DNA of 43,652 nucleotides from the NCBI GenBank assembly GCA_945898055.1, contig CAMDGV010000002.1, positions 105,666 through 149,317 on the forward strand, read 5' to 3'. The position numbers were made by a program, and so were the translations under genes. Each line of letters starts with the position of its first letter. Within the stretch, counting starts at the first letter, position 1. Positions 18,336 to 26,221 of the stretch are shown here, in pieces. The notes below the pieces were generated by a model. That model had not been told where the DNA came from. It saw only the letters and a list, made by a program, of their open reading frames with translations, and searched no databases. The stretch comes from Akkermansia muciniphila (lineage in GTDB: Bacteria > Verrucomicrobiota > Verrucomicrobiia > Limisphaerales > UBA9464).

Positions 18336-18639
18336 ATTTCTCAGCTTATCTGGATGGGCCATTATACCGAAGGGTTTATTATATTTGTTAAAAGCATTCA
18401 GCAACGCTTCCGCCCCTGATCATGACAGTTGTCGTCACCGGTCCCGTGAATCAACAAGAGTGCCCCCTTTTAATCTAAAAAAAGTCAGCGTCGGTCCCTC
18501 TGTAGAACCGTCCGCATTTACCCTCCACTTCAAAAAAAGCAAATTTCTATCAATCATGCGACGGCCGACAACGACCATCCAAATTAATTTGGATGTCCGC
18601 CGGAAACCGCGAGTTGTAAAGGGTGCACCTCACCCGTGC
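18336..18639. other. Intergenic, no gene seen
   Basis: About 300 bases between the start of the broken Fic gene and the terminator of the multi-Ig gene. No coding, RNA or repeat structure was recognised. Any promoter once serving the Fic gene would be here. Confidence 0.45.
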
Positions 18640-18672
18640 AAAAAAGCTCCGGCGTTATCGCGCCGGAGCTTT
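18640..18672 (-). terminator. Rho-independent terminator of the multi-Ig surface protein gene
   Basis: A perfect 12-base inverted repeat (aaagctccggcg at 18643-18654 and its complement at 18661-18672) with a 6-base loop. On the minus strand it ends in six T residues (A-run at 18640-18645). It begins 29 bases past the stop of the 1383-residue gene, so it is well placed to end that transcript. Confidence 0.92.
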
Positions 18673-18701
18673 GCGTGAACCGAGTCTCGGTGTCGCTCGG
18701 A

Positions 18702-21700
18702 TTACTTCAAGATCCGGAAGAACCGAGCCGAACCACTGGCCGGCACCGTTTGCGGAGCCGGTCCAACTGATGTCCAGATCGACGCCTCCAGGCTGTCTTT
18801 CGACTGAACCGTGCCGCCATCCGAGGAGGATATCGTCATGTTGGCGCCGCTCCGGCCGATGGTGATCGTCGGTTTGGCAATGACACCGCCGATCTTTCGC
18901 AATGCCCAATCAATGGCGTTATGCCAGAGTTGCTTGCCGGCTGCGTTGAGACCCGAATAAGTGGCGTCTCCGCCGCCTACATGAACTCGACGCTCCGCGG
19001 CTTTGGTCGTGCCGTCGAGGAGAGTGTCACCCTTTTCGTAAGCATAAATGACCACATGACCCGTGCCATCGGTGGTTTTGGCAATCTGCTTGGCTTGAGT
19101 GACGGGGAATCCCCAGGAGAATTCCACTCCCGCCTCCGAGATTGTGACGACGCCGCTCAACCCGCCCGCGATCGGGTGCGTTGGATCGGTGATTTCGAGT
19201 TGCGTTTGCGCACCGAGAACTCCGCGCGTGATGGTATCTTCATTGGTGGTGAAGAGGAAGTCGTCCTGCAGGGCACCCTCCCAATTGAAAACGGGAACCG
19301 CCACGTCACGGAATTTGTCGGCGACATCGCCCGAGCCCACACTTGATGAGATAATTACCAAGGCTTTTCCGGTCGCATCCGCACCGGTGGATGGAGCCGC
19401 TGGTGACATAATTGGATCGTAGCCCTGGCTAATCAGGTAATTAGCGAGCAACTGATCGGTCGCACTTGCACCGCTGGTCGCGTGGACCAGCATGATCTGC
19501 GGTGGATTTCCCGCGGTTACCTTGATCGTGGAGGAGGTCGCCACAAGGCCGGGAGCGTCCGTCACCTTGGCATTCACTAGGTAAACTCCTTGGGGAATAC
19601 TTGGGATCGTTAACGAATACGGGGAAGTCGTATCCTCACCCAGTTTGCTGCCGTTGGCAAAGAACTCGACCTTCGTGATCTGGTTTTCCTTGTCGGTGGC
19701 GGTAGCGGTGATAGTAGCGCTTGAGTTCGCCGCGATTTTTGCTCCGTCAATGGGAGAGTTAAGTGTCACGCTCGGCGGTTCGTTAACCGCGACGTCGGCG
19801 TTATAAACCACCTTCAGGTTATCCACCCAGTTTCTGTGGTTTTCACCGCCGGTGCGTCCACCCAAACCGAGTTGGGCACCGGCGATCGGAGCCCAGCCGT
19901 CGATTTGCAATTTCTCGAAGTATTTAATGTTGTCATGGAAGACATCAATCGTTGCGTCTGCGTTCACCCGGATTAGAACATCAACCCATCGGCTATTGAC
20001 GAGAGCCGCCTTGGCGAGGTTGGTTATGGCGAATTCGGTTCCGGCGAACTTGATGCCAATGGCGGGCGCTTCCCCGCCAGCATTGTCATAGGTATCGAAG
20101 GCAACGATCAGGCCGGTGCCTGCTCCCTCTTCACCGAAGGAGGCGGTGGGCGCGGTTGGGTCCGCGGCCAAGTCAGAAGCGAGGCTAAAGCTGAAGCCGT
20201 CGGCCGGGTTCCCGCTTCCATTGCCCAAGTAGAGCTTGAATTGGACGGTGAACCGGGTGACTTCTGCCCCTCCCAGGACATCGCCGAAAATGAGCGAGCC
20301 CTGAAGGCTGTTGGCGTTGGACGTTAGCTCGGCAAAGCCGGAACCATCCAGGCCGCCCGATGCTTTGATATTGGCGCTCCCGACCACGGCCGCGCCGAGC
20401 GGGACGATGCCAGCATTGAAGTCCGCGATGATGTGAAATGCCTCAAAGGCTTTCGTGGTGCTGACCACCGTGTTGCCGGCCAAATCCTTTACTCCGCTGA
20501 TCGTCAGGTTATAGGTTTGCCCTGGAGTGACACTAGCTAAAGTCAACTCGACGACGCCGAACTGGCCCGCGTCTGAAACGAGTTTCGCACTGGAGACCGT
20601 GGGGCCGCCGGCCACCTTGTAATTTGCCGCGGCAGCCGCAGAGGCGGCATCGAGCGGTTCACTATACGCGACGGCGATTCTAAACACCCCGCCGGCGACG
20701 GAATTAACTATTGGAGGAGTCGTATCGGCTGAAACGGTGAGCGTGGCTGCGGACGAAGTTTGCGTTACAGAGTTCCCGAGGGTTGCATCAGTGATGTTGA
20801 CGGAGATCACCGCGCGATATTGCGAACCAGAGTCGCTGAGGGACGGAAACTGGATCGAGTAGGTCGGGCTAGTGGCATCGACGATGTTCACGAAAGTGGA
20901 ACTTCCCTTAGAAGCGCGTTGCCATTGAACTGCGGCGCCAGTTCCAAAAACCGAGTTCGCGCTGTAGCCGACCGTAAACGCCGTCGAACTGTTTGCCGGC
21001 GTGGTGATATTGGCGGGTGGTTGGGTGATGGCCAACGTGGAAACCTTGCTGAAGCCTGTGCTGAGATACTGCGCGTCAATCGGAACCACGGACGCGGCAT
21101 CGTTAATGTCCCCATCCTTCGGCCCGAGCCAGCCCACCTGAATCCAATCCCCGCCGCCGCCTTCCTTCCAATAGGCGCGCAGGTAATATTTCTTCCCCGC
21201 CTCGAGGGCTATGGGCAGGGAGGAGAGAGTGCCCTGAGCATCCGTGAATGCATTGCAGCAGCCGGTTTGAAGGGCAATCGTGCGCAGTCCCACCGCAGTA
21301 TCATCCGTGCTCAACTCCAATCGCGAAGCATCGTCGCTGCGAATATAAAACTTATAATTGCCGGTAGCGGGTGGCGTGACGAATCCGGTGATCTCTCCGC
21401 CATAATTATCGCCGAACACATCTCCGGTGCCTTCACCCGAGCTGAAAATATCCCAAAGAAACACCTCGTCGGCGCCATTAGGATACTTGGCATTGTTGAT
21501 CAAATCGGTGACGGTCGACCCAGTGATCCCACGATAAAACCGGACCAAGAGTTTGTTGGGAACGACGGTAGCGCCCGTGAAAGAACCGACGCCGCCAGTT
21601 TGGGCATTGCCAGCCGTGTCCTTAACACCATTGACGGTCAGGCTATAAGCCGTGTTCGGCGTTTGGACTGCTGTGGTCAAAATTACGATTCGACCGGTCG

Positions 21701-22853
21701 GCCCCAAAGTCGCTTTGGTAATGCTGAGACCGGCCACCGCGTAGTTGGCGAGCGTCTCCGCCGCGACCTTGTTGAGTGGCTCGCTAAATTGCAGGGCAAT
21801 ACTAGTACCGGACGCGCCGCCGGTCACTTGAGTCAAACTGGGCGACGTAGAATCAGTGATCAGAGTCGCCGTCGCACTCGTCGCCGTCTTCGTGCCATTG
21901 GAAACAATCACCCGATACTGTGATCCGTTCATCGCATCCGTTGCGGTCAGAGTTGTATAATTTGTGCGGGTTGCCGCCGCGATGTTGGCAAAGGTGCCGG
22001 CGGCGGACGCCCGAGATTGCCATTGATAGGTCAACGTCCCGCTACCCTCGGCAACCACGGCGAACGTCCCAGTGCTGCCGGGCGTGGCGGTGGCATTTTG
22101 AGGTCCAGTCGCGACATACACAAAATTCACTGCCTGACCCGATTGAACCGGACCCGGGTCCGTAGGCGCGGCTAGGTCTGAACGTTGCAGGACTAACGCG
22201 TCCAACGCGGAGCCATCCTCGCGCATAATGACGCGCACCGTATAGACCCCGATTCCCAAGTTGAAGAGCGCAGGCCCTTCATCGGTGATACCCGCGCCGC
22301 CGCCACCATAATTGTCTAGCGCCGCATAACCATCCCAGCCGGAGACACCCGCGATCTTGCTGGTGATACTGGAAAAGTCAGCGTCATCTGGATCGGAGCC
22401 GCCGGAAAAACGGGCCAAGCCTGGACTGGAGACTTCGAGAATTCGCACGAAGATTGAATCACTGGCACCATCCCAACCGCCCCAGCGAAGATAAAGTTGG
22501 TACTCGCCAGGAGTGTTAACATTTATCAGGTAATCAACCGTTGGCGATACGGGCAGCAGTGCCTCAGAGTTGTTATTTAACCCCGCATCCGGGAGACTAA
22601 CCAGATACGATCCACGGGGATTTAAGTAGTCAGTAGTGTGGGTATCCACGAAACTGTCCTTGCCGTCGTCCGTGGGTACTATGTGCCAGTGGTGGCCATC
22701 GGCCGCATTAACGCGACTGGAGTAGTTCTCAGCTTCGATGATGACTCTACCGCCGGTTTCCTCGTAGATTTTTGATCCGGCGTTGGAGTAGGTCGTTGCG
22801 AATGAGGCAAAGGCCAATAGGAGAGCGAATCTCGCTCGATATCTGGGTTGCAT
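18702..22853 (-). CDS. Giant secreted multi-domain surface protein (CBM-like, Ig-like, PA14, lectin-like)
   Basis: This 1383-residue protein starts at the ATG at 22853, chosen for its signal peptide (MQPRYRARFALLLAFASF); another ATG is at 22889 and a TTG at 22910. Domains in order: a carbohydrate-binding-like region at about 25-215 (VIIEAENYSSR, GEYQLYLRWGGWDGASDSIF); an Ig-like domain at about 215-320; an SbsA/Ig-like domain ending LTVNGVKDTAGN; a PA14 domain at about 425-590 (NYKFYIRSDDASRLELSTDD); a second Ig-like and second SbsA-like domain (LTISGVKDLAGN); a legume-lectin-like region at about 845-1035 (GFSFSLASDLAADP, GLIVAFDTYDN); a bacterial Ig domain (KVEFFANGSKLGEDTTSPYS); a ThuA/flavodoxin-like region at about 1145-1330; and a C-terminal SGSARFFRIL typical of verrucomicrobial secreted proteins. 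It probably binds extracellular glycans. No catalytic residues were identified. Confidence 0.85.
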   Translation of the reverse strand: MQPRYRARFALLLAFASFATTYSNAGSKIYEETGGRVIIEAENYSSRVNAADGHHWHIVPTDDGKDSFVDTHTTDYLNPRGSYLVSLPDAGLNNNSEALLPVSPTVDYLINVNTPGEYQLYLRWGGWDGASDSIFVRILEVSSPGLARFSGGSDPDDADFSSITSKIAGVSGWDGYAALDNYGGGGAGITDEGPALFNLGIGVYTVRVIMREDGSALDALVLQRSDLAAPTDPGPVQSGQAVNFVYVATGPQNATATPGSTGTFAVVAEGSGTLTYQWQSRASAAGTFANIAAATRTNYTTLTATDAMNGSQYRVIVSNGTKTATSATATLITDSTSPSLTQVTGGASGTSIALQFSEPLNKVAAETLANYAVAGLSITKATLGPTGRIVILTTAVQTPNTAYSLTVNGVKDTAGNAQTGGVGSFTGATVVPNKLLVRFYRGITGSTVTDLINNAKYPNGADEVFLWDIFSSGEGTGDVFGDNYGGEITGFVTPPATGNYKFYIRSDDASRLELSTDDTAVGLRTIALQTGCCNAFTDAQGTLSSLPIALEAGKKYYLRAYWKEGGGGDWIQVGWLGPKDGDINDAASVVPIDAQYLSTGFSKVSTLAITQPPANITTPANSSTAFTVGYSANSVFGTGAAVQWQRASKGSSTFVNIVDATSPTYSIQFPSLSDSGSQYRAVISVNITDATLGNSVTQTSSAATLTVSADTTPPIVNSVAGGVFRIAVAYSEPLDAASAAAAANYKVAGGPTVSSAKLVSDAGQFGVVELTLASVTPGQTYNLTISGVKDLAGNTVVSTTKAFEAFHIIADFNAGIVPLGAAVVGSANIKASGGLDGSGFAELTSNANSLQGSLIFGDVLGGAEVTRFTVQFKLYLGNGSGNPADGFSFSLASDLAADPTAPTASFGEEGAGTGLIVAFDTYDNAGGEAPAIGIKFAGTEFAITNLAKAALVNSRWVDVLIRVNADATIDVFHDNIKYFEKLQIDGWAPIAGAQLGLGGRTGGENHRNWVDNLKVVYNADVAVNEPPSVTLNSPIDGAKIAANSSATITATATDKENQITKVEFFANGSKLGEDTTSPYSLTIPSIPQGVYLVNAKVTDAPGLVATSSTIKVTAGNPPQIMLVHATSGASATDQLLANYLISQGYDPIMSPAAPSTGADATGKALVIISSSVGSGDVADKFRDVAVPVFNWEGALQDDFLFTTNEDTITRGVLGAQTQLEITDPTHPIAGGLSGVVTISEAGVEFSWGFPVTQAKQIAKTTDGTGHVVIYAYEKGDTLLDGTTKAAERRVHVGGGDATYSGLNAAGKQLWHNAIDWALRKIGGVIAKPTITIGRSGANMTISSSDGGTVQSKDSLEASIWTSVGPAPQTVPASGSARFFRILK

Positions 22854-22994
22854 ATGAGAATATGATCTGGGGAAGTAGAAATGCTTCATTAGCTGAGCCG
22901 GTTGCGTCAAGGGCTTTAATTTCAGAATGAAAACAACTCGGTGCTCAAGTGCGACCGGAAGGGGGCAGTTCCAATAATCAACAAGGGTTCAGGG

Positions 22995-23481
22995 GTGTTC
23001 ATCGCGACGATTGCCGTTGGGCAGGCGCGCGGCCTAAGTGGCTTTCTCTGCGTCGCCTTTGGCCCGCGCAGCCAGTTGGGCTTCGGTCCAACCGGTGGTG
23101 TTCATCCAGCCTTGCACGAGCCCTTAGGCCAAGTATTCATCGGGTTCGTTGCACTCGAGCGCTTGGTCGGGCGGGAGAAGGCTGGCGCGCACGGGTTTGT
23201 TTTACACGTAATCGGAGGTGGTGGGGAGGTAGTCGCCACCACGTTCATCGATTACAGGGGATTTGTAGCGTCCGACGAGGAGGTAGCCGAAGAGCTGATG
23301 GCGGCGGTTAAAGCGGCTGGTGTCGGTGCCCAGAAACCATTTTATGCCGACGACCAGGTTGGGCAGGGGCGTCTCGGCGTCGAGATGGAAAGGATCATCC
23401 ATGCGGCACCAAGCATGGAATTTCCAGCCGGTCTTTTCGCAGGTAGCACTAGGGTATTGGACTCGGGAGGGGCCGAGCATG
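22995..23481 (-). pseudogene. REP-associated tyrosine transposase (Y1/HUH, RAYT-type) relic
   Basis: Minus-strand translation matches the RAYT/Transposase_17 family: GPSRVQYPSAT, then CEKTGWKFHAWCRMDDPFHL, PLPNLVVGIKWFLGT, SRFNRRHQLFGYLLVGRYKS, and SDYV followed by a stop where the family has YVHLNPVRA; the reading resumes in frame as NKPVRASLLPPDQALE and further on TEAQLAARAKGDAEKA with more stops. The first joint (YPSAT to CEKTGW) lacks about 35 residues present in the family (the YHVMNRG region). In the HUH motif the usual H-F-H reads P-F-H, so catalysis is lost. The relic marks an old mobile gene inside the island. No flanking REP or REPIN hairpins were recognised. Confidence 0.8.
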
Positions 23482-23511
23482 CAATGATCTCCTCCCAACG
23501 GATCCCTATTA

Positions 23512-23649
23512 TCAATGGTTAGAACCGCCTCCTCGACGGCGCCACCACGCCAACCCCAACAGATCGGAGGCGCTCACCGCCGCATACTCGCCCGGTTCCG
23601 GAGCCGCGGTAAAGGAACCCGTCGTCGTAAACAGGCCTTGGCTCTTCAC
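23512..23649 (-). pseudogene. PEP-CTERM-like C-terminal tail without its protein body
   Basis: The minus-strand frame reads SFTAAPEPGEYAAVSA, then a short hydrophobic stretch DLLGLAWW and the basic end RRRGGGSNH before a TGA at 23512. A Pro-Glu-Pro motif followed by a hydrophobic segment and Arg cluster is the layout of the PEP-CTERM sorting signal recognised by exosortase/archaeosortase-type systems. The upstream end is blocked by an in-frame TAG at 23650-23652, and no secreted-protein body precedes it, so it looks like the surviving end of a deleted gene. It lies 30 bases from the transposase relic. The Asp in the hydrophobic part is unusual and suggests decay. Confidence 0.55.
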
Positions 23650-23745
23650 CTAGACGAAACTATTGATACATCGGGATGCACCGCTTTTTCACGTTCCGGA
23701 AGGAATTCGATTGCGCGCATGGCACGCAGTCTCTATCTCAGCGTA

Positions 23746-23961
23746 ATGCATCAGATTAAGATTTTCAAAGGGATCGAGAACGAAGCGGCGGGTTTGGAGA
23801 AGCAGATCAACACTTGGCTGGCGGGTGAAGCCATTCGCGTGATCAGTATTTCCGGCAACATCGCTCCGCAAAGCCCGCCGCCCGAAGACAAGGCCGGCAG
23901 CATCAACCAAAGCCCTTGGGCTCCGTCTGACCTTCTGGTGATCGTCCATTACGAGAAGTAA
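23746..23961 (+). CDS. Small hypothetical protein (71 aa)
   Basis: The frame is open further upstream, but the part from the ATG at 23746 reads as a compact protein: MHQIKIFKGIENEAAGLEKQ, a small amphipathic helix, then IRVISISGNIAPQ and a conserved-looking end PSDLLVIVHYEK. No signal peptide or membrane segment is visible. The alternating hydrophobic pattern at both ends is consistent with a small alpha/beta fold. No Shine-Dalgarno sequence is evident before this ATG. I cannot assign a function; the protein-like composition is the main support. Confidence 0.55.
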   Translation: MHQIKIFKGIENEAAGLEKQINTWLAGEAIRVISISGNIAPQSPPPEDKAGSINQSPWAPSDLLVIVHYEK

Positions 23962-24418
23962 TCATCCCCCGGAGGCCATTGCCTTGCGGGCGCTTGCGAA
24001 AGCGTGCGACGTTCGCGTGACAACGCCCCAATTTCCATATTGATAGGAAATTGATAGGAAATTGCTTTTTTGACGCAAAGGGTAACTGCTAGGTCTCGAC
24101 GCGGATCCACACGACTGGCCGTTCTCGAAACACGAGGACGAATCAAACGCGCCCAAAGGTGGCATCAACGTCGAGAGAGAAAGTCTCACGAAGTACGATC
24201 CCGTCAACGATCGCAAAGTCGGCAACAATTTCGCCACCGACAAAATGCCAATCGAACCGGGAAGCAGCGGGGTGCGGATCAAGGTAAACTGCTGCAGGCT
24301 GCTCGAAGGCCATGCCCCACGCGCTTCGTTCGCTTCTATCTCCCCAAGTGGAAGGTCGGCCCGCTGCCTCACGAGGAACAATTCCACAGGCGCGAGGAAG
24401 TCCCGACAAAAACTCTTT
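23962..24418. other. Region with tandem repeat and an open frame running into the LRR gene
   Basis: The segment between the 71-residue gene and the LRR signal peptide holds two items. An 11-base unit, ttgataggaaa, is present twice in tandem (24040-24061). From 24086, after a TAA, one frame stays open straight into the LRR gene and reads DPHDWPFSKHEDESNAPKGG, then NVERESLTKYDPVNDRKVG, which looks like genuine protein but has no start codon before the ATG at 24245. It may be the remnant of another gene. I do not recognise the family. Confidence 0.45.
24040..24061. repeat. 11-base tandem repeat x2
   Basis: Two exact adjacent copies of ttgataggaaa lie in the gap upstream of the LRR gene, just before the open frame at 24086. 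The function, if any, is unknown. Confidence 0.6.
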
Positions 24419-25615
24419 ATGAAACGCCATCGTTCTCTCTTCTGCCCGTTACTCGTGCTCGGTTTATCCTTCGGCGCTCTAGCTTTTGCAGTCTCCGCGG
24501 AGAATGCCGCTGTGCTCGCGAATATTAAAACTCAGCGCGACATCGATGCCATCATCGCATCGACCAAGACTGTCGAATTGAAACAGGGACTTCAGAGGCA
24601 CTCGGTCGAATTGCGCGACGCCGCTGAACTCTACGCTCATGTCCAGGCAGTCCTTCGTACCGTACAGTTGTCTCCCGGCAAGGTGGAGGGAATTAATACC
24701 ACACCCGAGAGCCTGAAGAAGGTCGTCGGTGGCGACATCGCGATCTTCGACACTTTGAAGCTCGTGGACCTCGCCATCCCCAACGCGGGACCGCACGACC
24801 ATCGCAAGCTCGATCCCTACGACGCCGCTTTCTTCGAGCATCTCGGGCACCTCAAGACGCTCGAGTCGCTCAATATCATCGCCACCAAACTCAGCGACGA
24901 ATGGCTTGCGCCGTTGGGCAAACTCACAAATCTAAAAATGCTCAGGCTCGTCAACAACGGCAAGTTGACCGATGCCGGAATGGCGCATCTGGCCGGACTG
25001 AAAAATCTCGAATCATTTTCCTTCGTCGGCACCGGCATGAAAGGCCACGCCTATGCAAAGTTTGAAGGGTGGACGCGACTCGTCAAAGTCAGTCATCGCG
25101 GCAGCTCGATTGACGATGAAGGTCTCCGCCAACTCTGCGAACATCTGCCCAATCTCGAAACTATCAGCCTCGCCCACGCCAAGTTCACAGATACCGGTGC
25201 CGTTCATCTGAAAAAGCTCACCAAACTCAAAGGGCTGGAGATCGGCACCCACAACGCGAAGCCGAGCTGCCTTCAGCACCTCACAAAGCTTCCGCTGACG
25301 TATCTGCAACTCGGCGACGGACTCGACACGCCCGAAGGCATCGCTCTTATCAAAGGCATTTCCACCCTGCGCCGACTGACGATCACCAATGCCAAACCGC
25401 TCACGGATGCCGATCTGAAACTCGTCGCCAGCATCACGCAGTTGGAGCATCTGGAACTCAGTGGGGTCGATCTCCCCGACGAACGCCTCGCGCTGCTCAA
25501 AGACTTTGCCTTCCTCAAGTCCATACGCATCGTCCCCTCTGGCTCTCCCTTTACGCCTGAGACCCAAGCCAAAATCAAACAGCTGCTGCCCAAGATCGAG
25601 CTGCAACTCAAGTAA
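24419..25615 (+). CDS. Secreted leucine-rich-repeat protein
   Basis: Protein of 398 residues from the ATG at 24419, chosen because it begins a signal peptide (MKRHRSLFCPLLVLGLSF, cleavage near VSAEN); the same frame is open upstream. From about residue 130 onward there are roughly nine irregular LRR units of the bacterial/PVC type, for example HLGHLKTLESLNIIATKLSD, LGKLTNLKMLRLVNNGKLTD, AGMAHLAGLKNLESFSFVG and LVASITQLEHLELSGVDLPD. These form a curved solenoid for protein or ligand binding outside the cytoplasm. No enzymatic domain is present. The preceding 110 residues are not recognised. Neighbours do not suggest a specific partner. Confidence 0.85.
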   Translation: MKRHRSLFCPLLVLGLSFGALAFAVSAENAAVLANIKTQRDIDAIIASTKTVELKQGLQRHSVELRDAAELYAHVQAVLRTVQLSPGKVEGINTTPESLKKVVGGDIAIFDTLKLVDLAIPNAGPHDHRKLDPYDAAFFEHLGHLKTLESLNIIATKLSDEWLAPLGKLTNLKMLRLVNNGKLTDAGMAHLAGLKNLESFSFVGTGMKGHAYAKFEGWTRLVKVSHRGSSIDDEGLRQLCEHLPNLETISLAHAKFTDTGAVHLKKLTKLKGLEIGTHNAKPSCLQHLTKLPLTYLQLGDGLDTPEGIALIKGISTLRRLTITNAKPLTDADLKLVASITQLEHLELSGVDLPDERLALLKDFAFLKSIRIVPSGSPFTPETQAKIKQLLPKIELQLK

Positions 25616-26061
25616 GTGATCCGCGCCCTTTGGCGGAAGAGCGGTTGTCAGGCGCGGGTGGAATTCATAGGTTAGCCTTTCGGTCAAAAAACAATTTTCT
25701 GCGGCAGACGAGGGCCAGACTATTTTTACTGTTTTCTGATTCTGAGGGGGGCATTTTATTGAGTTTTATCGGACTGATTTTTCTTTGAATTTGGCTCTAG
25801 GTTGCCCAAACCAAATAATTCGATATTGAACCGAAGTGGCTCTGTTCTGCACTTGGAGAGAAGCTCCTCTCTGCTGTCGTTTTCTAGGGGTGTTATTTGG
25901 CTAAATTACTCTGATCGGCCATTCACTTAAATCGCATCGCACTTTTATCCGCCTTTTCGCTTCAACGTCTTTCCCACTGGGTGGCCGCTTTGAAGTCAAG
26001 CGTCACTACCTGCCACGGTACGTGCCCACCACATCGGCCAGACGCGGGGCGCCCCGAGCTA
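25616..26061. other. Intergenic, no gene seen
   Basis: A 446-base stretch with A+T-rich parts (about 25680-25950). No RNA gene, terminator with a T-run, or long frame was recognised. A weak imperfect hairpin at about 25857-25875 (ggagagaagctcctctc) was noted but lacks further support. Confidence 0.45.
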
Positions 26062-26142
26062 ATGTTCATCACCCGCGGCACGGGCGAGGAAGTCTTCACC
26101 GAGAAACTGAGCTGGGACGAAATTCAGGATTTGTTGAACTAA
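26062..26142 (+). pseudogene. Possible C-terminal fragment of an unknown protein
   Basis: A short plus-strand frame, open from before 26040, reads GRPELMFITRGTGEEVFTEK and then SWDEIQDLLN before a TAA. It looks like the end of a real globular protein, but nothing before it extends the similarity and no start with a ribosome site is seen. I treat it as a fragment in the relic-rich island; the family is not recognised. Confidence 0.3.
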
Positions 26143-26221
26143 GCCGGCCGTTTCAACCCGATCCGCAACAGGCGCTGCCGGTGGGCGCGGCAAAAGGCAA
26201 GGTCCCAGCCATGCGGCGCAT

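Noticed and set aside
20760-21923. A 387-codon plus-strand open frame
   Set aside because: It lies entirely antisense to the multi-Ig surface protein gene, is Arg/Gly-rich without recognisable domains, and has no ribosome site.
22941-23522. A 193-codon plus-strand open frame
   Set aside because: It is the shadow of the transposase relic on the other strand, whose family motifs are clear.
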